Positions 1-7,741 of a stretch of 41,385 nt of DNA are shown in pieces. Position numbers and translations under genes: made by a program. The notes below the pieces were generated by a model. The model was given only the letters and a program-made list of their open reading frames with translations. It had not been told where the DNA came from and ran no database searches. Numbering within the stretch: the stretch's first letter is position 1; the number at the start of each line of letters is the position of its first letter. Source of the stretch: Betaproteobacteria bacterium (GTDB lineage Bacteria; Pseudomonadota; Gammaproteobacteria; Burkholderiales; SG8-39); contig VGIA01000009.1 in the NCBI GenBank assembly GCA_016868105.1, forward strand, positions 1-41,385, read 5' to 3'.

Positions 1-277
1 GAAAACCCGCGGTGGTGAGCAGCGCCGTGCGCGCGCCCTTCCTCTCGATCAGGGCGTTGGTGGCGAGCGTGGTGCCATGGATGAGCACGCCGACGCCGGC
101 GGGCGAGAGCCCGGCCTCGGCGAGCACCCGCGCCATGCCCTCCAGCATTCCCTCCTCGGGCGCGCGCGGCGTGGTGAGTACCTTGGCCGAGTGGCGCCGG
201 CCGGCGTGCTCCAGCACGACATCGGTGAAGGTGCCGCCGATGTCGGCGGCGAGGCGGGCCTGGGCTGGGGCTGGCAT
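1..277 (-). CDS. Hydantoinase/oxoprolinase subunit A, N-terminal part (cut by window edge)
   Basis: The first 92 codons of a HyuA-type protein read on the minus strand from ATG at 277. The opening residues contain ADIGGTFTDVVLE, the phosphate-binding loop of the Hydant_A_N / ASKHA fold, followed by IHGTTLATNALIERKG, a hallmark of N-methylhydantoinase A and 5-oxoprolinase. The family hydrolyses cyclic amides such as 5-oxoproline or hydantoins using ATP, usually with a HyuB partner, which would lie outside this window. It is divergent from the marR gene with only 50 bp between start codons, so that regulator probably controls it. The true substrate cannot be told from this fragment; acetone carboxylase subunits share the same fold. 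Confidence 0.88.
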   Translation of the reverse strand, partial: MPAPAQARLAADIGGTFTDVVLEHAGRRHSAKVLTTPRAPEEGMLEGMARVLAEAGLSPAGVGVLIHGTTLATNALIERKGARTALLTTAGF

Positions 278-305
278 TGACTTGCATGCTATCAGCATGT
301 AATGT
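277..305 (+). promoter_or_regulatory. Sigma70-type promoter with palindromic operator for marR/hyuA
   Basis: TTGACT (277-282) and TAATGT (300-305) are separated by 17 bp, a good housekeeping promoter reading toward the marR gene. The spacer holds the perfect inverted repeat CATGCT-ATC-AGCATG (285-299), extended outward by TT/AA. A dimeric MarR protein bound there would block its own promoter and sit 8 bp upstream of the hyuA start codon. Binding by this MarR is inference. Confidence 0.65.
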
Positions 306-327
306 GAATTTAAAGGCTGTCCCCGAC

Positions 328-774
328 ATGGATGCGTCCATCGCGCTCGAGCGCTTCATTCCCTACCTGCTGTTCCGCGTCTCGCGGCAGCTGAATGCCT
401 ACTTGCGCGAGGAAATGCGCGGCGTGGGCGTGACCATCCATCGCTGGCGCATCCTCGCGGTGCTGGCGGCAGGGGACGGCCGCAGCCTGTCGGAACTGGC
501 CGCGGTCACCGTCATGGAGCAATCGGTCGCCTCTCGCGTCGTGGACCAGATGCGGCGCGATGGCCTGGTGCGCCGCGAGCCCGGCGCCAGCGACCGCCGC
601 ATCGGCAGCATCCACCTCACGCCGCGCGGCCGGCGCCTGTTCGGGCGCATCTTCCCGGTCGCGCTCGGGCACCAGAAGCGGGCGACGCGGACGCTGACCG
701 ACGCCGAGGAACGCACGCTCGCCCGTCTGCTGCGCAAGGTGCTCGACGCCATCGACGCGGAGCAACCGGCGTGA
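328..774 (+). CDS. MarR family transcriptional regulator
   Basis: A 148-residue winged-helix regulator. The open frame extends upstream to 277, but ATG 328 (MDASIALERFIPYLLFRVSR) gives the normal MarR length and lies downstream of the promoter -10 box, so it is the likely start. The recognition helix region reads LSELAAVTVMEQSVASRVVDQMRRDGLV, followed by the beta-wing residues REPGASDRRIGSIHLTPRG, which contain the conserved D-R-R of the family. MarR dimers bind short palindromes and are released by small aromatic or acidic ligands. The palindrome in its own promoter and the divergent hydantoinase gene suggest local control of that catabolic gene. The ligand is unknown. Confidence 0.9.
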   Translation: MDASIALERFIPYLLFRVSRQLNAYLREEMRGVGVTIHRWRILAVLAAGDGRSLSELAAVTVMEQSVASRVVDQMRRDGLVRREPGASDRRIGSIHLTPRGRRLFGRIFPVALGHQKRATRTLTDAEERTLARLLRKVLDAIDAEQPA

Positions 775-1022
775 CGCGGGCGCCGCGTTTCGCGGCGGGC
801 ATGCCCGGCTTCCTCTATTTCGACGCCAATTCCATCGGCGCCATGCCGGCGCCGCCGCTGGGCGTGTCGCTGTTCGCGTCGGCGCGCATCGCCGAATGCG
901 ACCTTTCGCTGGTGATCCGGGCCTTGCTGCCGTTCATCGCGGTCGACATCGCCGCGCTGGCGATCGTGTCGGCCTTCCCGGCGCTGTACCTGTGGCTGCC
1001 GCGGCTGGCCGGGCTGCTGTGA
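771..1022 (+). pseudogene. C-terminal stump of a TRAP transporter large permease (DctM)
   Basis: This 83-codon frame overlaps the marR stop as GTGA. From about residue 16 it matches the last transmembrane region of DctM permeases: DANSIGAMPAPPLGVSLF corresponds to the usual N-x-IG-x-x-TPPVG-x-x-LF segment, and FPALYLWLPRLAGLL is a typical DctM carboxyl end. A full DctM has about 430 residues, so more than 350 are missing and no DctQ or DctP gene is nearby. I read it as the remnant of a deleted transporter operon. Translation coupled to marR is possible, but a single helix pair should not transport. Confidence 0.7.
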
Positions 1023-1038
1023 GCGGGTAGCGGCCGGG

Positions 1039-1860
1039 CTAGGTTCCAATCCGCAGCGGGCTCGCCATCTTGCGCAGCGCCGCGATGATGCTGAGCGCGG
1101 TGATCTTCCCGGTCTTCGGGTTCTCGCTCGGGACGTTGGCGATGGAGAAGCTGAACTCCGCGCTGTCGGCCACCACGCTGATGGTGTGCAGGTTGCGGGT
1201 CACCGCGGGATCGGCCCAGATCTGGATCGTGGTCCGGTCCGGCCCGATGCCGGCGAGGCTCAGCGCCGCGGCCACGTTCACGTTGGCCGGGAAGCCCTTC
1301 ACCGCCTCGCGCGCGCTGCCTTCGAACACCTTGAGCGGCGCCTTCAGGTCCCGGACGCTGATGTTGTTCTGCACCAGGTGCGGCGCGCCTTCCAGCCCGT
1401 TGGGGGGCTTGCGCGTCACCATGGTGACCGAGTGGATCACGCCCTCGGCGGCGGCCTGCACTGCGTCCAGCCCGAGCAGCGCGCCGCTCGGCACCACGAT
1501 GCGCGCGCCATGCTTTGCGGCCAGTTCCTTCAGCTCCGGGTGGGCGAGCAGGGCGCCGACGCTGATCAGCACCAGCGTGCGGCCCTGCTTCAGCGCCGGT
1601 TGCGCGATCTGCAGGAACACTTCCGCGGGCGCGCATTCGACGACGATGTCGGCATGGCCGGCAAGGTCGCCCAGGGGAACGACCGGCACCGGGCGCCGGT
1701 AGGCGCCGACCGTGGCCCTCGCCTTCGCCGCGTCGCGCGCGGAGACCGCCACGAGGCAAAGGCCGGGGATGCCTTGGTCCAGCTTCGCCGCGACCTTGCG
1801 CCCGATGGCGCCCAGGCTGCCGATGGCGACCGTGAGTTCCGCTGCTGCAGGATGGTTCAT
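1039..1860 (-). CDS. L-aspartate dehydrogenase (NadX-like)
   Basis: A 273-residue protein starting at ATG 1860 (MNHPAAAELTVAIGSLGAIG); the open frame runs 16 codons further upstream without a better start. The Rossmann motif GSLGAIGRKVA binds NAD(P). The middle holds ADIVVECAPAEVF and VPSGALLGLDAVQAA, and the end has the paired NVNVAAALSLAGIG and ADSAEFSFSIANVPSENPKTG segments characteristic of the DUF108 domain of aspartate dehydrogenases (EC 1.4.1.21). The family deaminates L-aspartate to iminoaspartate or oxaloacetate, or runs in reverse. It is divergent from the gamma-glutamyltransferase gene. A close relative acting on another amino acid cannot be excluded. Confidence 0.85.
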   Translation of the reverse strand: MNHPAAAELTVAIGSLGAIGRKVAAKLDQGIPGLCLVAVSARDAAKARATVGAYRRPVPVVPLGDLAGHADIVVECAPAEVFLQIAQPALKQGRTLVLISVGALLAHPELKELAAKHGARIVVPSGALLGLDAVQAAAEGVIHSVTMVTRKPPNGLEGAPHLVQNNISVRDLKAPLKVFEGSAREAVKGFPANVNVAAALSLAGIGPDRTTIQIWADPAVTRNLHTISVVADSAEFSFSIANVPSENPKTGKITALSIIAALRKMASPLRIGT

Positions 1861-1942
1861 CGAAACGGGGAGGATACCAGCCGCAAGGAAAGCCGCCGCG
1901 CCGGGCAATGCTTCGCTCCTGCTGGGCTATGCTTCGCCCTCT

Positions 1943-3682
1943 ATGAGCCGACGCGCCTACCGCATCCTCGCCACCGAATCCACGACGTTCCATCCGCGCC
2001 TGATGGGACGCCGCGGCGCGGTCGCGTCCAACTCGCACCTGTCGGCCAACGCCGGCGCCGACGTGCTCAAGGCGGGCGGCAACGCCATCGACGCCGCGGC
2101 GGCGATGACCTTGGTCGAGGGCCTGGTCAACCCGCAGATGCACACCATCGGCGGCGAATGCCCGATCCTGCTGCGCCTCGCAGGCGAGAACCGGGTCATC
2201 GCGCTCAACGGCAACACGGCCGCGCCCATGAGGGCGACGCCCGCGGCCTACCGCGCGCGCGGCCTCCAGGATGTGCCGGATTCCGGCATCCTCGCCGCGG
2301 GCGTGCCTGCCGCCTTCGGCGCCTTGCTCACCGCGCTCACTCGCTGGGGCACGATGTCGTTGCGCGACGTGGTGGCGCCGGCGCTCGAACTGGCGAAGAA
2401 CGGCTTCCCGGTGTCCGAGGGCCTTCGCAACCAGCACAAGTACGGCATCGGGCCGATGCAGGCGCGCTTCCTCAAGGAATGGCCGGGCAGCGCAGCGCTG
2501 TACCTGCCGGGCGGGAAGGTGCCCGAGGTGGGGGCGCTGTTCCGCAACCCGGCGCTGGCGCGCAGCTACGAGTACCTCGCCGGCCAGAAGGACCCGCTGG
2601 CCGCGTTCTACAAGGGTGACCTCGCCGCCGAGATCGTGAAGTACTCGAAGGCGCACGACGGCCTGCTCGAAATGGAAGACTTCGCCGCCTTCGAGACCCG
2701 CATCGAGGCGCCGGCCTCGATGAAGCTGGGCGACACCGAGCTCTTCAAGACCGGGTTCTGGAGCCAGGGCCCGGCCGAGCTGCAGACGCTCGCCATCCTG
2801 TGGCAGTTCGACCTGGCGGGAATCGGCTTCGGCACCCCGGACTACTGCCACCTGCTCATCGAGGCCATGAAGCTCGCCTACGCCGACCGCGAGCAGTACT
2901 ACGGCGATCCGGCGCAGGTCAAGGTTCCCGCCGAGACGCTGCTTTCCCACGAGTACGCCAAGCAGCGCGCCGCGCTCATCGACCTGAAGCGCGCCAGCCG
3001 CGAACTGCGCCCGGGCGATGCCTGGCGCAAGGCTGCGCTGCTGCCCGAAGCGGAGAAGCTGACCCCGAAGGACTGGGGCGCGGGCACGGTGCACGTGGAC
3101 GCGGTGGACGCGAAGGGCAACATGGCCTCCTTCACGCCCAGCGGCGCGTGGATTTCATCCGCCGAGGTGATCCCGGCGCTCGGCTTCCCGCTGTCGGTGC
3201 GCATGATGACCTTCTACCTCGGGCCGGAGAGCCATCCCAACGTCATCGCCCCGGGCAAGCGCCCGCGCACCACGCTTACCCCCTCGATGGCGTTCAGGAA
3301 CGGCAAGCCCTGGATGGCCTTCGGCACCATGGGCGGGGACAACCAGGGCCAGTGGCTGCTGCAGTTCTACCTGTGCCGCGCCGCCTTCGGCATGTCCATT
3401 CCGCAGGCGATCGAGGCGCCGCGCCTGTCGAGCGAACACACCCCGGGCTTTTTCGCGCCGCACGCGAGCGAGCCCAACCGCACCCGCATCGAGCCCCGGT
3501 TTGGCGCGAAGGTGCTGGAAGAGTTGAGGGCGCGCGGCCACGACCTCGATATCGCGCCGGACTGGACCGAGGGCTTCGTTTCGGCGACGCAGTATGATGG
3601 CGACACCGGAATGCTGGAAGCCGGATGCGACCCGCGCGGCTCGAAGTCGGAGTGCTTCCCGGCCACCGCGCTGGCGTGGTAA
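1943..3682 (+). CDS. Gamma-glutamyltransferase family protein
   Basis: A 579-residue Ntn-hydrolase. ATG 1943 (MSRRAYRILATESTTFHP) gives the usual family length; the frame is open further upstream but overlaps the divergent gene. Early motifs are ASNSHLSANAGADVLKAGGNAIDAAAA and ALNGNTAAP, standard for the large-subunit side. The autoprocessing and catalytic nucleophile is expected at Thr382 in WGAGTVHVDAVDAKGN, which opens the small subunit. The substrate-binding T-Y-T-L-N-T-T segment of true GGT is replaced by SFTPSGAW, and the end has the family motif KRPRTTLTPSMAF. No convincing signal peptide is visible. It probably hydrolyses gamma-glutamyl or related amide bonds, but the altered substrate pocket makes glutathione an uncertain substrate. 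Confidence 0.88.
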   Translation: MSRRAYRILATESTTFHPRLMGRRGAVASNSHLSANAGADVLKAGGNAIDAAAAMTLVEGLVNPQMHTIGGECPILLRLAGENRVIALNGNTAAPMRATPAAYRARGLQDVPDSGILAAGVPAAFGALLTALTRWGTMSLRDVVAPALELAKNGFPVSEGLRNQHKYGIGPMQARFLKEWPGSAALYLPGGKVPEVGALFRNPALARSYEYLAGQKDPLAAFYKGDLAAEIVKYSKAHDGLLEMEDFAAFETRIEAPASMKLGDTELFKTGFWSQGPAELQTLAILWQFDLAGIGFGTPDYCHLLIEAMKLAYADREQYYGDPAQVKVPAETLLSHEYAKQRAALIDLKRASRELRPGDAWRKAALLPEAEKLTPKDWGAGTVHVDAVDAKGNMASFTPSGAWISSAEVIPALGFPLSVRMMTFYLGPESHPNVIAPGKRPRTTLTPSMAFRNGKPWMAFGTMGGDNQGQWLLQFYLCRAAFGMSIPQAIEAPRLSSEHTPGFFAPHASEPNRTRIEPRFGAKVLEELRARGHDLDIAPDWTEGFVSATQYDGDTGMLEAGCDPRGSKSECFPATALAW

Positions 3683-3702
3683 CGGCGGACAAGGAGACCC
3701 TG

Positions 3703-4665
3703 ATGTCGACGGTCCTGGGCAGCGGCGAGCATCGCTATCGCGTGGTGGAGGACTGGGCCAGGCTGCCCGAGGGCTGGGAATTCAAGGACGCGGCGGCGGT
3801 CGCCTGCGACAGCAAGGATAACGTCTACGTCTTCAACCGCGGCGAGCACCCGATGATCGTGTTCGATCGCGACGGGAATTTCATCAAGTCCTGGGGCGAG
3901 GGCAGCTACCCGCGCGCGCACGGCCTGCACATCGACGCCAACGACATCCTCTACCTGACCGACGATCTCGGCCACGTGGTGCGCAAATGCACCACCGACG
4001 GCAAGGTGCTGCTCGAGCTGGGCGTGCCCGGAAAGCCCGCGCCCTACATGAGCGGCCAGCCCTTCCACCGCTGCACCCACACCGCGCTCTCGCCCAAGGG
4101 CGAGATCTACGTCAGCGACGGCTATGGCAACTCGCGGGTTCACAAGTATTCGCCCGATGGCAAGTTGCTGCTCTCCTGGGGTTCGCCTGGCACCGATCCG
4201 GGACAGTTCAACATCCCGCACAACATCGCCACCGACGCCGAGGGCTGGGTGTACGTCGCCGACCGCGAGAACCATCGCGTCCAGGTGTTCGACGGCAATG
4301 GCAGGTACGAAACGCAGTGGGTCAACATGTCCCGCCCCTGCGGCCTGTACTGTTGCCGGGGGGCGCAGATGACGTTCATCATCGGTGAGCTCGGACCCGG
4401 TATGCCGGTGAACCGCAACATGCCCAACATCGGGCCGCGCCTGACGATCACGGATGGCAGGGGAAAGACGCTCGCGCGCCTGGGCGGAGAGGCGGGCCCG
4501 GGACTGGAAACCGGCAAGTTCGTCGCACCGCACGGCCTGGCGGTCGATTCGCGCGGCGACATCTACGTCGGCGAGGTCAGCTACACCGAATACCCGCGCC
4601 TGTTTCCGGATAGCAAGATTCCATGGCGCATGCGCTCGCTGCAGAAGCTCGAGAAGATCAACTGA
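3703..4665 (+). CDS. NHL-repeat beta-propeller protein
   Basis: A 320-residue protein. Start ATG 3703 is chosen because AAGGAGA lies just upstream. It contains repeated NHL blades: DSKDNVYVFNRGEHPMIVFD, HIDANDILYLTDD, GEIYVSDGYGNSRVHKYSPDGK, GWVYVADRENHRVQVFDGNG and GLAVDSRGDIYVGEVS. This resembles the propeller of peptidyl-alpha-hydroxyglycine alpha-amidating lyase, and such proteins are often annotated as peptidylglycine monooxygenase-like. No copper-monooxygenase domain and no signal peptide are present. It follows the GGT gene by 20 bp and precedes the ABM gene by 13 bp, so the three are probably co-transcribed. Lactonase or lyase activity on a small metabolite is plausible; the substrate is unknown. 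Confidence 0.82.
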   Translation: MSTVLGSGEHRYRVVEDWARLPEGWEFKDAAAVACDSKDNVYVFNRGEHPMIVFDRDGNFIKSWGEGSYPRAHGLHIDANDILYLTDDLGHVVRKCTTDGKVLLELGVPGKPAPYMSGQPFHRCTHTALSPKGEIYVSDGYGNSRVHKYSPDGKLLLSWGSPGTDPGQFNIPHNIATDAEGWVYVADRENHRVQVFDGNGRYETQWVNMSRPCGLYCCRGAQMTFIIGELGPGMPVNRNMPNIGPRLTITDGRGKTLARLGGEAGPGLETGKFVAPHGLAVDSRGDIYVGEVSYTEYPRLFPDSKIPWRMRSLQKLEKIN

Positions 4666-4678
4666 AGAGGAATCCAGC

Positions 4679-4987
4679 ATGGTCCACGTCATCGCCGTCA
4701 TCACCGCCAAGCCCGGCATGCGGGAGCGCATCCTGCAGCTGTTCCGCGCCAACGTCCCCGCCGTGCGCGCGGAGCAGGGCTGCATCGAATACGGTGCCGC
4801 CGTGGACGCCGATCCGGCGCTGCCGATGCAGACCAAGTGGGGCCCGGACACTTTCCTCGTGGTGGAGAAGTGGGAAAGCATGGACTCGCTCAAGGCCCAT
4901 GCCGCCGCGCCCCACATGGCCGCCTACGGCGCCAAGGCCAAGGAGTTCATCGCCGGCCGTGTGATACATATCCTGTCTCCGACCTGA
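4679..4987 (+). CDS. Antibiotic biosynthesis monooxygenase (ABM) domain protein, YgiN-like
   Basis: A 102-residue protein starting at ATG 4679 after AAGAGGAA. The sequence shows the dimeric alpha-beta barrel pattern: MVHVIAVITAKPGMRERIL at the front, RAEQGCIEYGAAVD in the middle and FLVVEKWESMDSLKAHAAAPHM, where W-E and H-x-x-x-x-H/M placements are typical of the family. Members are cofactor-free oxygenases or quinone-related enzymes, and many have no known role. Its place between an NHL protein and a class II aldolase suggests a step in a small catabolic pathway. A non-enzymatic dimeric binding role is also possible. Confidence 0.85.
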   Translation: MVHVIAVITAKPGMRERILQLFRANVPAVRAEQGCIEYGAAVDADPALPMQTKWGPDTFLVVEKWESMDSLKAHAAAPHMAAYGAKAKEFIAGRVIHILSPT

Positions 4988-5001
4988 ACGGGGGAATCGC
5001 C

Positions 5002-5760
5002 ATGTCCGTCCACCCGCTGCGCGCCGCCGATCCCGTCCACCAGGCGAAGGTCCACCTCGCCGCCGCCCACCGCCTGGCGGTGCTGGAGGAGCTGGAAGAG
5101 GGCATCGACAACCACTTCACGGTCACCGTCCCCGGGCGGGAGGACCGCTTCCTGATCCTGCCTTTCGGGCTGCACTGGTCCGAGGCGAAGGCGAGCGAGA
5201 TGATCGTGTTCGACGAGGGCGGCCGGACGCTGGAGGGCAAGGGCGAGGTTGAACTCTCGGCGCAGTGCATCCACGCGCCGATCCACCGCATCACCGGCGC
5301 CAAGGTGGTGCTGCACACCCACCAGAACTGGGCGGTCGCGCTCAACATGCTGGAGAACAACCGCCTGCTGCCCGCCAGCCAGACCGCGGCCTTCTTCCAC
5401 GGCCGCGTCGCCTACGACGACACCTACAGCGGTACCGCGGATGTCCTCGCCGAGGGCGAGCGCCTGGCGCGCCTGATGGGCGACCAGCACGTCATGTTCA
5501 TGAAGAACCACGGCGTGCTGGCGGTGGGCGACACCGTGGCGCAGGCCTACCGCAGGCTCTACATGCTGGAGCGGGTATGCCGCGCCCAGGTGCTGGCCAT
5601 GGGCACTGGGCAGCCGCTGAAGGTGCTGTCGGAGGACATCGTCGCCCAGGTGCAGGCGCCGGCGGCCAACGACAAGCACTCGCGCACCGAGCGCGAGCGC
5701 CTGTACTTCGAGGCCATGATGCGGGTGCTGGACCGGGTCAACCCCGGCTACGCAGACTAG
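5002..5760 (+). CDS. Class II aldolase/adducin family protein
   Basis: A 252-residue protein starting at ATG 5002, 14 bp after the ABM gene. The fold markers are the metal ligands His105 and His107 in VVLHTHQNW and His170 in MKNHGVLAVGD, plus the DNHFTVTVPG segment near the start. In fuculose-phosphate aldolase the active-site Glu sits near the motif SGN; that SGN motif is not seen here (DNHFTV is found instead), so it is not a typical sugar-phosphate aldolase. Members include decarboxylases and retro-aldolases that act on small hydroxy or keto acids. It ends the plus-strand run and its stop codon overlaps that of core-MetE in a shared CTAG. Confidence 0.85.
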   Translation: MSVHPLRAADPVHQAKVHLAAAHRLAVLEELEEGIDNHFTVTVPGREDRFLILPFGLHWSEAKASEMIVFDEGGRTLEGKGEVELSAQCIHAPIHRITGAKVVLHTHQNWAVALNMLENNRLLPASQTAAFFHGRVAYDDTYSGTADVLAEGERLARLMGDQHVMFMKNHGVLAVGDTVAQAYRRLYMLERVCRAQVLAMGTGQPLKVLSEDIVAQVQAPAANDKHSRTERERLYFEAMMRVLDRVNPGYAD

Positions 5761-6776
5761 CGGTACTTCTTCCTGGCGATCGCTGCGCCCGCGGCGAGCG
5801 CCTTCAGCTTCGCCAGCGCGATCTCGCGCCTCATCGGCGCCATGCCGCAGTTGGTGCAGGCAAAGAGGCGCTTCTTCGGCACGTACTTCAGCGCCTGGCC
5901 GATGGTGCGCGCCACTTCCTGCGGCGTCTCCACCCGGTCCGAGGCGACGTCGATCACGCCCAACAGCACGTCCTTGCCCTTCAGGAGCTTCATCAGCTGC
6001 GGCGGCACCTTTGAATGGATGCATTCCAGGGACACCTGGTCGATACTGCTCGCGGCGAGCGCCGGGAAGATCGCCTCGTACTGGCGCCATTCACCGCCCA
6101 GGGTCTCCTTCCAGTCCAGGTTGGCCTTGATGCCGTAGCCGTAGCAGATGTGGACCGCGGTGGTGCACTTGAGGCCCTTGGCGGCCCGCTCCAGGGCCCT
6201 GATGCCCCAACGCTTCACCTCCGACATGTAGACGTTGAACGCCGGCTCGTCGAACTGGATCACGTCGACGCCGTCCTTCACCAGCGCCTTCGCCTCCCGG
6301 TTGAGGAGCCCGGCGAAGGCCATGGCGAGCTTCACCTTGTCGCCGTAGTGCCGGTCGGCGATGGTGTCGACGATGGTCATCGGCCCGGGCAGGGTGATCT
6401 TCAGCTTCTTGTTGGTGTGGGCGCGCGCGATTCGGGCCTCGAACTGGTGCACGCGGCCCTTCAGCTTCAACGGGCCCACCACCACCGGCACCATGGCTTC
6501 GTAGCGGTTGTTGCGGATGCCCATCTTCACCTTGTGCTCGAAGTCGATGCCCTCCACCGCCTCGAGGAAGCCGTGCACGAAGTGCTGCCGCGCCTGCTCG
6601 CCGTCGGTGAGGATATCGAGTCCGGCGTCCTCCTGTTCCTTCAGCCACAGCAGCGTGGCGTCGCCCTTGGCCTGCTGCAGGTCCTCGCCCTGAGCGCGCC
6701 ATTGCGGCCAGAGCTTGCCGGTTTCGGCAAGCCAGCCGGGCTTGGGCAGGCTGCCGGCGATGGTGGTGCTGAACAT
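5757..6776 (-). CDS. Core-MetE cobalamin-independent methionine synthase family
   Basis: A 339-residue protein matching only the C-terminal catalytic half of MetE. It starts at ATG 6776 behind a strong GGAGGAG. The zinc ligands are all present: His and Cys in VHICYGYG, Glu in LECIHSK and Cys in ACTNCGMAPM. LPGPMTIVDTIADRHYGD and DVIQFDEPAFN are also typical. Core-MetE proteins lack the folate-holding N-terminal domain and in several bacteria take methyl groups from corrinoid proteins or other donors rather than methyltetrahydrofolate. It therefore probably makes methionine from homocysteine with a non-standard donor, or demethylates a substrate linked to the neighbouring genes. A metY gene lies further on. 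Confidence 0.85.
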   Translation of the reverse strand: MFSTTIAGSLPKPGWLAETGKLWPQWRAQGEDLQQAKGDATLLWLKEQEDAGLDILTDGEQARQHFVHGFLEAVEGIDFEHKVKMGIRNNRYEAMVPVVVGPLKLKGRVHQFEARIARAHTNKKLKITLPGPMTIVDTIADRHYGDKVKLAMAFAGLLNREAKALVKDGVDVIQFDEPAFNVYMSEVKRWGIRALERAAKGLKCTTAVHICYGYGIKANLDWKETLGGEWRQYEAIFPALAASSIDQVSLECIHSKVPPQLMKLLKGKDVLLGVIDVASDRVETPQEVARTIGQALKYVPKKRLFACTNCGMAPMRREIALAKLKALAAGAAIARKKYR

Positions 6777-6818
6777 GGCGACTCCTCCGGAAATGCGGCA
6801 GCTACAGATTCGGCAACT

Positions 6819-7073
6819 CTACTGCATGGGCGGGTGGGCCCGCAGCGCTTTCCCGTTGGGATCCATCCCCCATCCGGGGACTTCCGGCATCACCAGCTCC
6901 CCGTTCTCGATTCGCGGCGCGCCGCCGAACAGTTCGTCGTCCCACGCCAGGCGATCCATGTCCACTTCCATGACTGGCGTACGCCTTCGAGGTCCGTGAT
7001 CGCCGGCTGGTACCACTCGCCGTGGGCGATGCGGCAGGTGGCCGCGTGCGACCCGTAGAGGGGTAATCTTCAT
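6819..7073 (-). pseudogene. Decayed gene ending in an enolase-superfamily (mandelate racemase-like) C-terminus
   Basis: This 335-bp gap holds a broken reading frame on the minus strand. The 3' part encodes PVMEVDMDRLAWDDELFGG then a stretch ending in PEVPGWGMDPNGKAL, which resembles the carboxyl tail of mandelate racemase/muconate lactonizing enzymes. The 5' part has its coding-like bases in another frame, reading GSHAATCRIAHGEWYQPA with nearly every third base G or C, and a CCCC run next to the nominal ATG could be the site of one indel. A functional enzyme has about 370 residues, so this is a remnant. The identity of the 5' part is not known to me. Confidence 0.5.
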
Positions 7074-7111
7074 GCCGTGACTCTAGCGGAACCCCGCGGC
7101 AAGGAGGAAGG

Positions 7112-7741
7112 ATGACCCGGACCGGGGGCGCGCGCCGCGCGCCGCGCAAGCTGGTCTGCCTCGAGACCTACTGGTCGGACCGCTATCCGCACGCCTTCCG
7201 CGAGCGCTCGGTGCGCCCGTTCTTCGAGGGCCTCGCGGCGCAGCTTGACCCGCCGCTCGCCATCGCGCACCGCTTCCTGGACTCGCCGGCGCAGCTGGCG
7301 GCGTACACCCGGCGCCGCGAGGGACTGCTTTGGCGCGACCCGGAGGCGTTCGACACGCCCGTCTACTACCTGTCCTTCCACGGCTCGCCCGGGAAGATCC
7401 ATACCGCGCTGGCGAAGATCGGCCCGGCGGCGCTGTGCCGCGCCTTCGCCGGCTGGGGCAGGGGCTACGACAACCTGGTGTACTTCGGCGCCTGCAGCGT
7501 GCTTGCAGGAGCGAAGGGAGAGCGCTTCGCGAAGGCGTTCCTGAAGGTTTCGGGCAGCCGCGCGGTGCTGGGCTACACCACGGACGTGAACTGGATGGAC
7601 AGCCTGCTGGCGGACCTCCTGTTCCTGCGGCGCTTCTACGCCGACCCCGATCCGTGGCGAAACCTGCGCGCCATCCACCAGTCGGTGCTCGCCGACTTCG
7701 CCCCTGCGCGGGCGCTGGGGCATAGCCTTTGCCTGCGCTAG
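7112..7741 (+). CDS. Caspase/CHAT-like cysteine-protease-fold protein, uncharacterised
   Basis: A 209-residue protein of no firm family. Two short motifs stand out: VYYLSFHGSPGKIH (His90) and LVYFGACSVLAG (Cys128). A hydrophobic strand ending in HG, followed about 35 residues later by a hydrophobic strand ending in x-C-S, is the His/Cys dyad layout of caspase-like and CHAT peptidases. LGYTTDVNWMDS after it may be the next strand and substrate loop. No signal peptide or membrane segment is visible. From memory it resembles proteins called DUF6642, but I cannot verify that. ATG 7112 follows AAGGAGGAAGG. It converges on the MFS gene with a shared CTAG. No partner such as a TPR protein or effector lies nearby. 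Confidence 0.6.
   Translation: MTRTGGARRAPRKLVCLETYWSDRYPHAFRERSVRPFFEGLAAQLDPPLAIAHRFLDSPAQLAAYTRRREGLLWRDPEAFDTPVYYLSFHGSPGKIHTALAKIGPAALCRAFAGWGRGYDNLVYFGACSVLAGAKGERFAKAFLKVSGSRAVLGYTTDVNWMDSLLADLLFLRRFYADPDPWRNLRAIHQSVLADFAPARALGHSLCLR

Noticed and set aside
815-3094. 759-codon minus-strand open frame, and similar long frames such as 7070-9934 and 9229-11247
   Set aside because: They are antisense or shifted shadows of real genes in high-GC DNA; residues are Arg/Ala/Gly-rich with no family match, and the real genes show conserved motifs.
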